NCBI RefSeq assembly: GCF_018613155.1
Contig: NZ_JAGGQU010000012.1
Span: 1 to 34,467 of the forward strand
DNA: 34,467 nt
Direction: 5' to 3'
Source of the DNA: Bacillus sp. ISL-55
Lineage (GTDB): Bacteria > Bacillota > Bacilli > Bacillales > Cytobacillaceae
Position numbers and translations under genes: made by a program. The notes beneath the pieces are model-generated. The model was not told where the DNA came from, made no database searches, and was given only the letters and a program-made list of their open reading frames with translations. Below are positions 14,545-22,493 of the stretch, piece after piece (the stretch's first letter is position 1; the number at the start of each line of letters is the position of its first letter).

Positions 14545-16113
14545 ATGGGAAGAAGAAATAGGCGAAAAAAAAGAAGGAAAGAAAATCATGAAAAAGGATG
14601 TTATGCTGGCCCTTTACGAGCAGAAGAGCGGAATTGGAAGGCTTATGACATTCGCTATCAAGCGGCTGTGGACCAGAGAAATGCTCCGCTTCCAGACCAA
14701 AAATGCAATGGTGACGAAAGCTTGTATCCTGGCAAAATAGCAAACTTCTCAAAAGGACTGCCACATAATTCACTTGGGGAAGTAGACTTAAACGCATACA
14801 AACTTTATTTGAAAGCACTTAGCAGCGGCAGAGTATGCGACTTTGATTTGATTCCCCTGGGCGGTTCTGCCAAGCTGGCGAATCCACAGGCTGCTTATGC
14901 ATTTGATTTTATTGGTGCAGATAGCCATAAAATGAACCTCGCGATCCCGCCCACATTCAACAGTGCCTGGCAGGCAGGCGAAATGGCAGAAGTCTACTGG
15001 CGGGCACTGACCAGGGATGTTCCATTTTCAGAATTCAGCAGCAATCCTCTTACAAAAGCAGCGGCATGCGAATTGTCAGGACTCTCGGATTACCGCGGGC
15101 CAAAAGTCAAAGGAGCAGTAACAACCGATACTTTATTCCGGGGGAATACACCAGGTGATCTTACTGGTCCTTATATCTCACAATTCCTATGGAAGGACAT
15201 CCCTTTCGGTGCAAAGACCATTACGCAGAAATATCGTACAACAACTGCTGGCACAAACCACTTAACCTCTTACGATGACTGGCTGAACATCCAGAATGGA
15301 GGACCATCTGAGGCATCTCTCTATGACTCCGAAGTCCGTTATATCCGAAATGGGCGTGATTTAGCAGAATACGTTCATCACGACTTCTCTTATCAAGGTT
15401 CTCTGTCAGCCTGTCTAATTCTGCAGAGCTTTGGAAACGAAGCCCTTGATCCAGCTAATCCATACTTGGATTCAGCAACAGAAGGCGGATTTGTAACCTT
15501 TGGTGCAGCCCACATTCTTGATTTGGTTTCTAAGGTAGCCTGCATAGCATTAAAAGCTGCTTGGTGCCAAAAGTTTTTGATTCACCGCAGGCTTAGGCCT
15601 GAGGAATTCGGAGGACGAATCCATAATCATCTAACAGGTAATTCGTGTTATCCATTCCATCATGAAGCATTAGAGTCCCAGGCCCTTCGTAAAACTTTTA
15701 AGCAGTTTGGCACTTATCTGCTGCCTATGGCCTACCCAGAGGGCTGCCCCACGCACCCAGCCTATCCTGCAGGACACGCATGCATTGCCGGCGCAGGAAT
15801 AACCGTACTAAAAGCTTTTTTCAATGAATCCTTTATCATTCCAAACCCCGTTGAAGCAAAAACTGACGGACTGTCGTTAAAGTCTTACGAAGGCAATCCA
15901 CTGACAATCGGAGGAGAATTAAATAAGCTGGCCTCCAACATTGCCCTTGGCAGGGATACAGCTGGTGTTCATTGGCGTTCTGATGGAATAGAAGGTCTAA
16001 AGTTGGGAGAATCAATCGCAATCGAGATTCTCAAGGACTATAGCAAAACCTATAATGAAAGTTTTGCTGGATTTTCCTTTACCAAATTTGATGGTACTGC
16101 CATTACCATCTGA
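14545..16113 (+). CDS. Vanadium-dependent haloperoxidase family protein
   Basis: 522 residues from ATG 14545, with AGGGTGA upstream; the GTG at 14509 lacks a site. After a very basic N-terminus (GRRNRRKKRRKENH) comes the helical vanadium haloperoxidase/PAP2 fold. Vanadate-binding residues are recognisable: Lys343 and Arg351 in KFLIHRRLRPEEFGG, the HPAYPAGHACIAGAG motif with Gly410 and His411, and Arg470 with His476 in LGRDTAGVHWRSDG. The serine found before the Gly-His in the chloro- and bromoperoxidases is Ala409. Family enzymes oxidise halides with hydrogen peroxide; related acid phosphatases share the pocket. There is no signal peptide, although the polybasic start is unusual. Single gene with its own terminator. 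Substrate uncertain. Confidence 0.88.
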   Translation: MGRRNRRKKRRKENHEKGCYAGPLRAEERNWKAYDIRYQAAVDQRNAPLPDQKCNGDESLYPGKIANFSKGLPHNSLGEVDLNAYKLYLKALSSGRVCDFDLIPLGGSAKLANPQAAYAFDFIGADSHKMNLAIPPTFNSAWQAGEMAEVYWRALTRDVPFSEFSSNPLTKAAACELSGLSDYRGPKVKGAVTTDTLFRGNTPGDLTGPYISQFLWKDIPFGAKTITQKYRTTTAGTNHLTSYDDWLNIQNGGPSEASLYDSEVRYIRNGRDLAEYVHHDFSYQGSLSACLILQSFGNEALDPANPYLDSATEGGFVTFGAAHILDLVSKVACIALKAAWCQKFLIHRRLRPEEFGGRIHNHLTGNSCYPFHHEALESQALRKTFKQFGTYLLPMAYPEGCPTHPAYPAGHACIAGAGITVLKAFFNESFIIPNPVEAKTDGLSLKSYEGNPLTIGGELNKLASNIALGRDTAGVHWRSDGIEGLKLGESIAIEILKDYSKTYNESFAGFSFTKFDGTAITI

Positions 16114-16124
16114 TCTCCCTTTTT

Positions 16125-16146
16125 AAGAAGTGAAGGCTTCTTTTTT
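16125..16146 (+). terminator. Haloperoxidase gene terminator
   Basis: AAGAAG (16125-16130) pairs with CTTCTT (16137-16142) around TGAAGG and runs into six T (to 16146). It lies 11 bases after the stop. Confidence 0.7.
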
Positions 16147-16227
16147 ATTCCTGGCGTAAAAGTAAAAGCTTCTATGGAAACAGTCAAGCATGATATATTT
16201 TACTTCTAACTGCCGATAACCATATCA

Positions 16228-16371
16228 TTATTGGTGCGCTGGATGTGAATAGACATCCTCATTTGCTATCTCCCCGAGTTTTCTATACTCGCCAATAAAG
16301 ACAAGGAATGCACCTATGACAAGAACCCCGGCACCAAGAACAATTATACTTTGGGTAGAATAGCTCTCCAT
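16228..16371 (-). CDS. Small single-span membrane protein
   Basis: 47 residues from ATG 16371, preceded by GGAGGTG five bases upstream, which decides the start. The open frame continues to 16560, but that extension is an artefact running into the repeat array. The sequence has a hydrophobic span (about 8-27, IIVLGAGVLVIGAFLVFIGE) and a short charged tail EYRKLGEIANEDVYSHPAHQ, predicted inside the cell. I recognise no family. Because of its size it is easily missed in routine annotation. The 53-bp repeat array lies upstream, so promoter elements must lie close to or inside the array. Confidence 0.65.
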   Translation of the reverse strand: MESYSTQSIIVLGAGVLVIGAFLVFIGEYRKLGEIANEDVYSHPAHQ

Positions 16372-16519
16372 TTTGCACCTCCAAAATATATTCGCCCAAT
16401 ATCCTATTCTTTTTTTATCCAATGGTGCAGGTCTTCTCATGGACACAGTGAGAGTGAAGTTTCCGCTTGAAAAAACAAAAAATGCTTTCCGCCAAAAAAA
16501 AATGACAAAAAAAATCCTT
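16372..16519. other. Intergenic leader of the 47-residue membrane gene
   Basis: A/T-rich on its right half, including a run of eight A at 16494-16501 and another A-rich stretch at 16503-16514. I see no gene. It should carry the promoter of the small membrane protein, but boxes are not clear. Confidence 0.35.
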
Positions 16520-16808
16520 CGTATCCTTATGCGACCTGCTCCCTTCGCATAAGGGTGCATTTACGAGATTATCGTACCCTTATGCGGCCTTCTTCCTTCT
16601 CATAAGGGTACATTTTCGAACTAATCACACCCTTATGTGGCCTTTCTCCCTCTCATAAGGGGACATTTTCGAACTTATCGTACCCTTATGCGGCCTTTCT
16701 CCCTCTCATAAGGGTACATTTATGAGCGAATCGTACCCTTATGCAGCCTTCCCCCTTCACATAAGGGCACATTCACCAACTAATCGTACCCTTTCACCAC
16801 TTTCCTCC
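16520..16808. repeat. Tandem array of 53-bp hairpin units
   Basis: Units start at 16520, 16573, 16626, 16679 and 16732, with a partial sixth at 16785; every step is exactly 53 bases. Each full unit has the inverted arms TACCCTTATG and CATAAGGGTA about 17 bases apart, a pyrimidine-rich centre (GCGGCCTTCTCCCTT-like), and a tail ACATTTTCGAACTAATCG-like. Unit-to-unit differences are point changes, including compensated and uncompensated arm changes. A period not divisible by three and the lack of open reading argue against coding. Confidence 0.9.
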
Positions 16809-16811
16809 AGC

Positions 16812-16849
16812 AAAAAAAAGCCCTCCCCATCAATAACGACAAGGAAAGC
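16812..16849 (-). terminator. proBA operon terminator
   Basis: In minus-strand RNA GCUUUCCUU (16849-16841) pairs with GGGGAGGGC (16828-16820), using several G-U pairs, and eight U follow (16819-16812). The stem works only in the minus-strand RNA, consistent with serving proA, which ends at 16881. Confidence 0.75.
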
Positions 16850-16880
16850 CTTCTTCTCTGCTATATAAATAGCAAATGAA

Positions 16881-18146
16881 TTACCTAACCAATCCATCTC
16901 CAACCATAACATACTTGCGGGTGGTCAATGCTGGCAATCCCATCGGTCCTCTGGCATGGAGTTTCTGTGTAGAAATACCAATCTCTGCCCCAAATCCTAA
17001 CGCTCCACCATCTGTGAATCTAGTGGATGCGTTATGATAGACCGCTGCTGCATCTACTAGCTGCAGGAACTTCCTGGCGTTGTTTTCGATCTCCGTAATG
17101 ATAGCTTCAGAGTGTTTTGTGCCGTACTGGTCGATGTGGTCGATGGCTTCATCAATATCACTAACGACCTTGACCGCGATGTCGAGGCTCAGGTATTCGT
17201 CTGCCCAGTCACTCTCGTTTGCAGGCACAACATTCGGCAAAACCGAAGCTGCTGCTTCGTCACCATGTACAGTAATCCCGTTCTCCCGGAATGCTGCAGC
17301 AAGCTTTGCATCGTTCTTCTCAAGCCAAGCCTGATGAACAATGAGTGTTTCTGCCGCGTTGCAGACTGCCGGACGGTCTGTTTTTGCGTTGATCATGATG
17401 TTCAATGCTTTTTCGGTGTCAGCTTCTTCGTCAACATACAGGTGACAGTTGCCTACTCCGGTTTCCAAAACAGGAACCGTTGCGTTTTCAACGACAGCTT
17501 TGATCAATGCTCCGCCTCCGCGTGGAATCAGGACATCGATATGCTCTTTCATCGTGAACAGCTGCTGTGTTGCTTCGCGGTCTGCTGTGGCGATGAACTG
17601 GATGGCGTCTTTTGGCACCTTTGTGTTTTCTAGTGCCTGGTGCATGATGTCGACGATGGCTTTGTTAGAGGACAATGCGGAGGATCCGCCTTTTAAAATA
17701 ATCGCGTTTCCTGATTTGAGTGCCAATCCTGCGGCGTCGACGGTAACGTTCGGGCGTGCTTCGTAAATCATGCCGATGACGCCGAGCGGAACGCGAATTT
17801 CTTTTACATTGAGCCCGTTTTCGAGCGTCCAGTCTGAAAGGACGTCGCCGATTGGATCTGCATGCTCCGCAACCTGGCGCAACCCTTCAGCAAAGTCTGC
17901 GATTCGCTCGCGTGAAAGTGCCAGGCGATCCATGAATGCGTCCTCGAAGCCCTTTTCCTTTCCGTTCATTAAATCTTTTTCGTTTTCTGCTAAAATTGCT
18001 TCATAATTGTTATCCAATGCGTCAGCCAGTATCAGCAGTGCCTCATTTTTTTCCTCAGTGGAAAGGATGCTAAGCTGTTTGGCTGCCTTTTTCGCTGCAA
18101 TGGCTTGTTCCTCTACTGTCGTTGTTTGAGTCATTGTTAATGTCAT
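16881..18146 (-). CDS. proA: Glutamate-5-semialdehyde dehydrogenase (gamma-glutamyl phosphate reductase)
   Basis: 421 residues, the normal ProA length. It reduces gamma-glutamyl phosphate with NADPH to glutamate-5-semialdehyde, the second step of proline synthesis, in the cytoplasm. Seen motifs: IRVPLGVIGMIYEARPNVT, the Gly/Ser-rich ILKGGSSALSSN, the catalytic-loop PAVCNAAETLI with Cys262, VLPNVVPANESDW-type strand, and near the end THRF-like STRFTDGGALGFGAEIGIST and HARGPMGLPALTTRKY. ATG 18146 is placed 7 bases after GGAGG, so the preceding in-frame TTG is not needed. It follows proB by 21 bases, the standard proBA operon, and ends in a clear terminator. Confidence 0.97.
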   Translation of the reverse strand: MTLTMTQTTTVEEQAIAAKKAAKQLSILSTEEKNEALLILADALDNNYEAILAENEKDLMNGKEKGFEDAFMDRLALSRERIADFAEGLRQVAEHADPIGDVLSDWTLENGLNVKEIRVPLGVIGMIYEARPNVTVDAAGLALKSGNAIILKGGSSALSSNKAIVDIMHQALENTKVPKDAIQFIATADREATQQLFTMKEHIDVLIPRGGGALIKAVVENATVPVLETGVGNCHLYVDEEADTEKALNIMINAKTDRPAVCNAAETLIVHQAWLEKNDAKLAAAFRENGITVHGDEAAASVLPNVVPANESDWADEYLSLDIAVKVVSDIDEAIDHIDQYGTKHSEAIITEIENNARKFLQLVDAAAVYHNASTRFTDGGALGFGAEIGISTQKLHARGPMGLPALTTRKYVMVGDGLVR

Positions 18147-18167
18147 CAAAACGCCTCCTGTATATTT

Positions 18168-19292
18168 TTAGACTGATACCGGCATTGCAAAATCACGTGA
18201 ACAGACAAATGTGTCCTGTTCAATTGCTTCTTTTGTTTCACAATCTTCTTCGATCAGTGTTTCTTCCAATTTCCCGCTAGAATAGTTGATTCGTCCGAGT
18301 CCGATTTCTTCCCCATTCTCATCCGTCACCCTGACAACGGCTCCTTCGCCGAACCTGCCTTTTACATGGCGGATGTCAGATAGAAGGATATTTTTCCGAT
18401 CCTCAATAACTGCCGTCTTAGATTCTGGGCTGATGATAACCTCCCCCTCAGGTCCAGAATGGAATGCGATCCATTGCTGGTTGTTGTCGAGGTTGAAGCC
18501 TTCGGGATCCTGGTTGAAATACGTTCCCTTTGCACTTCCGCTCACTGCTTTTACAAGGATGTCCTTGCTGTCGGCCTTTCCTAAAAACGAGTCGATACCG
18601 GATGCCATCGCAATTTTTACAGCGGAGATTTTCGATTTCATCCCGCCTGTACCGACCGCGCTTCTGGAGCCGCCTGCTGCCGCTTCGATTTCAGGAGTGA
18701 TTTCATGGACCTTATCAAGCAGCTTAGCGTCTGGGTTGTCGTTCGGGTTTGCATCATACAAGCCGTCGATATCGGAAAGAATAATCAGCTGGTCTGCTTC
18801 AATCAACGCGGCCACTTTTGCTGACAATGTATCATTGTCGCCGAAACGCAGGCGGTCGACCGTCACTGTGTCATTTTCATTGATGATCGGGATGATCCCT
18901 CTTTCCAACAGCACGTTCAATGTATTTTTCATGTTGTTGTAGCGATTTTCATTTGCGAAATCGCTTCTCGTGATCAAAATCTGGGAAGCGACATACCCAT
19001 GAGATAAAAACAGTTCTGAATAAGATTCCATTAACAGTCCTTGGCCGATCGAAGCGGCTGCCTGCTTTTCCGGCAATGAAGTCGGTCGCTGAATACAGCC
19101 AAGCTTGCGGTACCCTGCTGCCACTGCGCCTGATGAAACAACGGCCGTTTCATAGCCTGCATCCTTCAAGGCCACAATCTGGTTCGCCAGGTTCTCGAGC
19201 TTACGGCGGCTGATTTCCCCATGCATACTTGTCAGCGAACTGCTGCCAATCTTAATTACAACTCTTTTTATCTTCTTATCTTGCTCTAACAT
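18168..19292 (-). CDS. proB: Glutamate 5-kinase
   Basis: 374 residues from ATG 19292, with AAGGAGG upstream; the longer frame to 19337 would need no such site. It phosphorylates glutamate with ATP, the first committed step of proline synthesis, and is normally feedback-inhibited by proline. The amino-acid kinase domain shows VVIKIGSSSLTS, AVVSSGAVAAGYRKLG, IINENDTVTVDRLRFGDNDT, ILSDIDGLYDANPN and GTGGMKSKISAVKIA. A C-terminal PUA domain (about 280-350, KGRFGEGAVVRVTDENGEEI) completes it. The last ~18 residues (after EAIEQDTFVCSRDF) extend beyond some homologues. No proline T-box is visible upstream. Confidence 0.97.
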   Translation of the reverse strand: MLEQDKKIKRVVIKIGSSSLTSMHGEISRRKLENLANQIVALKDAGYETAVVSSGAVAAGYRKLGCIQRPTSLPEKQAAASIGQGLLMESYSELFLSHGYVASQILITRSDFANENRYNNMKNTLNVLLERGIIPIINENDTVTVDRLRFGDNDTLSAKVAALIEADQLIILSDIDGLYDANPNDNPDAKLLDKVHEITPEIEAAAGGSRSAVGTGGMKSKISAVKIAMASGIDSFLGKADSKDILVKAVSGSAKGTYFNQDPEGFNLDNNQQWIAFHSGPEGEVIISPESKTAVIEDRKNILLSDIRHVKGRFGEGAVVRVTDENGEEIGLGRINYSSGKLEETLIEEDCETKEAIEQDTFVCSRDFAMPVSV

Positions 19293-19668
19293 CCAATACC
19301 TCCTTGTGGATCTGTCTGCAACAGAAGGAACAATCACTCATTCAAAAAGTGTTCGTATACCGTTCGTATTTTGCCAACGTTATTAATGGTAACATCCTCA
19401 ATTATAGTTTCAAGGGATATCCTTCCATTCGTGAGCATATGGCCGAGATAGTGAATGGAAGCGGTAACATTTTGAAGATATGGTCCATTATATGAGGCTC
19501 ATCATGGATGAGGATGTCTCAGGGGGAAATATGGAGGTATATCGGGATTGTCGGGATAAGCAGGAAACTTTCCAAAAATAAACCTTACAAAACCTTAATA
19601 TTCAATTTACAAAGCCTATGTATACTGAATTTAATAGGTCGATAGTATCATAATTGGAGGTAATGATT
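19293..19668. other. Divergent intergenic region between proB and the chemoreceptor
   Basis: No gene is supported. For proB, a minus-strand TATAAT lies at 19406-19401, with only a poor -35 match. A 9-bp inverted repeat, CTTCCATTC (19422-19430) and GAATGGAAG (19453-19461), surrounds a 22-base spacer. On the plus side a TATACT at 19621-19626 could be the chemoreceptor -10; a convincing sigma-D motif was not found. Confidence 0.35.
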
Positions 19669-21357
19669 TTGAAGTTTACAACCAGGCTTTCATCTTTTAC
19701 CCTGGGCACCCGCCTGCTGCTCTTATTCGTCTCTCTTCTGATGATTTCGGTTGTCACCGTGGGTGTCAGCTCGTATATGAAGGCGAGGAATATGGCTGTG
19801 GAAACGGTCGAGCACCGTCTTGAAAGAGAAGCACAATTAATAGGATACATAGCCGAGAATTTGAAATTTGTTTATGTCAGTGACGAAGAATACTTCAGGC
19901 AGCAGCTGGAAGCGAATGTCCGCTCACAGCAGAAAAAGCTTAAGGATGATGGAATTGCTTCTGATTTCTTCTATATTAGCGACGGAAAAGCTGCTCCCTT
20001 CAATGTAAGCAAAAAGTCAGAGTATACTTTTTCTGACAACCAGATTAAATCCATTCAACAGTCCAGGAACGGGGTAATCCATTCAGAATCCAACGGACAA
20101 GACTACACGATTGCTTTTAATGAAATGAAAGAAATTAACGGAATTTATGTCATCGTGATTCCGACCAGTACATATATGGGGCCTGTTAATGAAATGGCCT
20201 TTTTTACAATCGTTATCATCTTGATCAGTCTAATAGCTTCAACGATTATGATCAGTCTGTTTGTCAAAAAACTGACGCAGCCTTTGAACGAGCTTAGAAA
20301 CACAATGAAAAAGGTGCGTGATGGGCATCTTCAAAGTGCTCCTGGCATAGATACCTCTATTCCGGAAATAAACTCATTGCAAAAAAGCTACAACAGCATG
20401 ATTGAGCAGATGATGAAAATGGTTACGGAACTGACTGCAACGACAAAAGAGTTAGGGAATACCGGCAATGAGCTTAAGGATTCTTCTCAAAGCTCACTGG
20501 CAAGCAGTCAGCAACTCGTAGCCGCCATCCATCTCGTGAAAACAGGGGCACAACAAACCGCAGCCAGCTCTGAGACAAGCGTTCGAAGTTTTACAGATAT
20601 GAAGGACATGATTGAAGCCATCGTAACGAATATGGACAGTGTATTCAGCAGTTCTACAACAATGAATGCATCTGCCGTAAATGGCGAAGAAACCCTGCGC
20701 GAATTAATCTCAATGATTCACTCTTTTGAAACGGACTTCAAACAATTAGCCAATACAGTCCATCAGGTAAAAGAATATTCGCATTCGATTACGAAGCTTG
20801 TTGGCATGGTAAAGGCGATTGCCGACCAGACAAAACTGCTCGCGCTCAATGCCTCGATTGAAGCAGCCCGTGCCGGGGAAGCTGGCAAAGGCTTTGCTGT
20901 TGTCGCGAATGAAGTCGGCAGCCTCGCTGAACAATCTGCGAAAACGGCCGAGGAAATAACCCAGGCCATCGGTAAAATGGAGAAGATTACAATCGGAGCA
21001 ACAGCAGAATTTGATGAGATGCACTCAAAAATCAAAACAAACCTATCAATGGCAAGCAGCTCACAAACTTCCTTCGATGAACTGATGAGCGGGATTTCCG
21101 TCGTGAGCAACAAACTCCACTCTATGCAAGGTGAACTGGAATACCTTGAAAACACGCTCCCGCAATTAGCTGAAGGAGCTGACAGCTTCCTGTCTGTCTC
21201 ACAGGAAACCCTGGCAAGCACAGAAGAAATGCTGTTAGCAAGCGAGGTCCAAGTCCAACAGATGGAAACTACCGATGAAATCGGCATCAAGCTGAATAAC
21301 CTCGCCAAGTCATTATCCGAGATTACTAACCAGTTCAGAATTGAAGGTAAAGCCTGA
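19669..21357 (+). CDS. Methyl-accepting chemotaxis protein
   Basis: 562 residues from a TTG at 19669, eight bases after GGAGG; ATG 19663 is only two bases from it. The layout is TM1 (about 13-35), a small extracellular sensor domain of about 145 residues with a single-Cache-like pattern, TM2 (about 183-206), a HAMP linker ([19 protein letters not shown]), and a long coiled-coil signalling domain. The hairpin tip [21 protein letters not shown] followed by [21 protein letters not shown] is the kinase-contact region that binds CheA/CheW. Ligand unknown. It is monocistronic, with a terminator immediately after the stop. Confidence 0.94.
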   Translation: MKFTTRLSSFTLGTRLLLLFVSLLMISVVTVGVSSYMKARNMAVETVEHRLEREAQLIGYIAENLKFVYVSDEEYFRQQLEANVRSQQKKLKDDGIASDFFYISDGKAAPFNVSKKSEYTFSDNQIKSIQQSRNGVIHSESNGQDYTIAFNEMKEINGIYVIVIPTSTYMGPVNEMAFFTIVIILISLIASTIMISLFVKKLTQPLNELRNTMKKVRDGHLQSAPGIDTSIPEINSLQKSYNSMIEQMMKMVTELTATTKELGNTGNELKDSSQSSLASSQQLVAAIHLVKTGAQQTAASSETSVRSFTDMKDMIEAIVTNMDSVFSSSTTMNASAVNGEETLRELISMIHSFETDFKQLANTVHQVKEYSHSITKLVGMVKAIADQTKLLALNASIEAARAGEAGKGFAVVANEVGSLAEQSAKTAEEITQAIGKMEKITIGATAEFDEMHSKIKTNLSMASSSQTSFDELMSGISVVSNKLHSMQGELEYLENTLPQLAEGADSFLSVSQETLASTEEMLLASEVQVQQMETTDEIGIKLNNLAKSLSEITNQFRIEGKA

Positions 21358-21379
21358 TCCATTGAGGTCAGGTTTTTCT
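21353..21379 (+). terminator. Chemoreceptor gene terminator
   Basis: CCTGA (21353-21357), which includes the stop codon, pairs with TCAGG (21368-21372), extended by a TCC/GAGG inner pairing, and is followed by a T-rich tract. Confidence 0.7.
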
Positions 21380-21562
21380 TTTTCAAACACAGGACCAAAA
21401 CAGCCTAGCATGCAAGTTTACTCAGCAACGAATGGATAACATCGGATGATTCTTCCTATCCGTTAATTCTTCTTAAAAAAGTCTTAATAAATCACCTGCA
21501 CCTTCTTAACATCCTCCATTTATTCTATTGTTAATCTGTTTAATCTAAAGGAGGATTCACGA

Positions 21563-21742
21563 ATGCAAAGCAATCTTTCTACAGAAGAACAAGTGAAATT
21601 AAAACATTTGAAGTTACAATTAATGAATGCCCAAACCCCAACCGAACGCCACTCCATTCTCAAGGATATCGAACAACTGCTCAACAAAGCGAAGTATCGC
21701 AATAGATTCATGTCGACATTAAAGGATAACGAGAAATTGTAA
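21563..21742 (+). CDS. Small helical protein of unknown function
   Basis: 59 residues starting ATG 21563, with a perfect AAAGGAGG at 21547-21554. Sequence features: MQSNLSTEEQVKLKHLKLQL, then MNAQTPTERHSILKDIEQLL, and a basic NKAKYRNRFMSTLKDNEKL tail. It is amphipathic and helical, with no hydrophobic span and no cysteine. I recognise no family; the shape recalls small regulators that dock to other proteins, but that is speculation. It is flanked by the chemoreceptor terminator upstream and a GGGACATG hairpin downstream, so it forms its own transcription unit. It is below common length cut-offs. Confidence 0.72.
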   Translation: MQSNLSTEEQVKLKHLKLQLMNAQTPTERHSILKDIEQLLNKAKYRNRFMSTLKDNEKL

Positions 21743-21798
21743 GTGTATTTCTTTTAAGGCTGGCCTCTATTAAAAATAAATCATAAATACATCCCGAG

Positions 21799-21824
21799 GG
21801 GACATGAGAACCGCCCCATGTCCC
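21799..21824. terminator. Hairpin between convergent genes (GGGACATG family)
   Basis: GGGACATG (21799-21806) pairs with CATGTCCC (21817-21824) around AGAACCGCCC. It lies between the 59-residue gene and the convergent membrane-protein gene, and is nearly identical to 10129-10161. Confidence 0.6.
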
Positions 21825-21836
21825 ACTTGTTTTCCA

Positions 21837-22391
21837 TCATCCAACTCCGCTTGTGCTTTTATCTTTTTTCGGCCAAATGAAGTAGCTTGTTGTTATTGCT
21901 GTATCTATGGCAAGTACAAAACCCCATATTTTTAAAACAGCAAAAAGGCTCTCAGTCCTTGAAGGATCATTGATCAGCAAAATAATCAGTGCAAGCATGC
22001 TGCCGCCAATTAGGAATGCAGCGTAATGGTGGAGGAGGTTTTTTCGTTCGTTCCTTGAAAAGTCCCTTCCGCTCAGGCGTTCAGGTTTTTCTCCTGTTCT
22101 TAAAATATAATATCGGAAACGTGAATCCGCCCAGTTGATCATGCTTTTTCCATACGCAAGCGAGACACCTATATAAATGGCCGCGATCCCATGTGCGATA
22201 GTTGCCGTTGCACCACGGTACAGGTCATAACTCGTCAGTGCCAACAGCAACAAATCTACCACCGGTGTTAGAGCAAAGAAAAAGATACTAAGCGTATTTT
22301 TATTAAAAATATACCGAGTGACAAGCCCCAGAATAATGACGATCCAAAACGCGATTTCACAGGCAACAATCATCCACGCAATAAAATTCAA
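21837..22391 (-). CDS. Polytopic membrane protein (YmcC-like)
   Basis: 184 residues with five or six hydrophobic segments (about 4-24, 30-55, 64-80, 120-142, 150-172). A conserved cytoplasmic loop includes SMINWADSRFRYYILRTGEKPERLSGRDFSR-type sequence (about 83-113). The start is TTG 22391 with AAAGGGGG six bases upstream. The gene is divergent from a TetR regulator, and the shared region contains two operator-like palindromes, so it is very probably the regulated target. The size and layout recall the uncharacterised Bacillus YmcC; transport or an envelope role is possible but not shown. Confidence 0.75.
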   Translation of the reverse strand: MNFIAWMIVACEIAFWIVIILGLVTRYIFNKNTLSIFFFALTPVVDLLLLALTSYDLYRGATATIAHGIAAIYIGVSLAYGKSMINWADSRFRYYILRTGEKPERLSGRDFSRNERKNLLHHYAAFLIGGSMLALIILLINDPSRTESLFAVLKIWGFVLAIDTAITTSYFIWPKKDKSTSGVG

Positions 22392-22403
22392 TTGAATCCC
22401 CCT

Positions 22404-22427
22404 TTTTTAATACATCTGTATTAAAAA
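22404..22427. promoter_or_regulatory. Operator palindrome A of the divergent TetR/membrane-gene region
   Basis: TTTTTAATACA and TGTATTAAAAA form a perfect 11-bp inverted repeat separated by TC. It lies just downstream of a minus-strand extended -10 (TGGTATCTT at 22435-22427), where a bound repressor would block the membrane-protein gene. Confidence 0.72.
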
Positions 22428-22440
22428 GATACCACATTAA

Positions 22441-22470
22441 GTTTAAATAACACAACTGTATTAAATAAAC
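22441..22470. promoter_or_regulatory. Operator palindrome B, imperfect
   Basis: The core AACACA-AC-TGTATT is a one-mismatch version of operator A, with extended symmetry (GTTT...AAAC). It overlaps the place where the -35 boxes of both divergent promoters would lie. Confidence 0.6.
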
Positions 22471-22478
22471 TTTTTTAT

Positions 22479-22493
22479 GTTAAAATAAGTACA
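22479..22493 (+). promoter_or_regulatory. Extended -10 promoter, likely giving a leaderless mRNA
   Basis: TG-T-TAAAAT (22478-22486) is an extended -10. Seven bases after it is the A of the ATG at 22493, so the predicted transcript starts at the start codon. No Shine-Dalgarno is visible before this ATG. Confidence 0.5.

Noticed and set aside
16372-16560. N-terminal extension of the small membrane protein to 110 residues
   Set aside because: A strong GGAGGTG sits before the internal ATG at 16371, and the extension runs into the repeat array.
16520-16808. CRISPR array
   Set aside because: The unit is conserved over its whole 53 bases, with no unique spacers, and no cas gene is nearby.
17112-17633. 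Open plus-strand frames across proA and proB
   Set aside because: They are antisense shadows of well-conserved genes, with no ribosome sites or protein-like composition.
19304-19495. 63-codon plus-strand frame upstream of the chemoreceptor
   Set aside because: It overlaps the proB 5' end, lacks a ribosome site and has no family resemblance.
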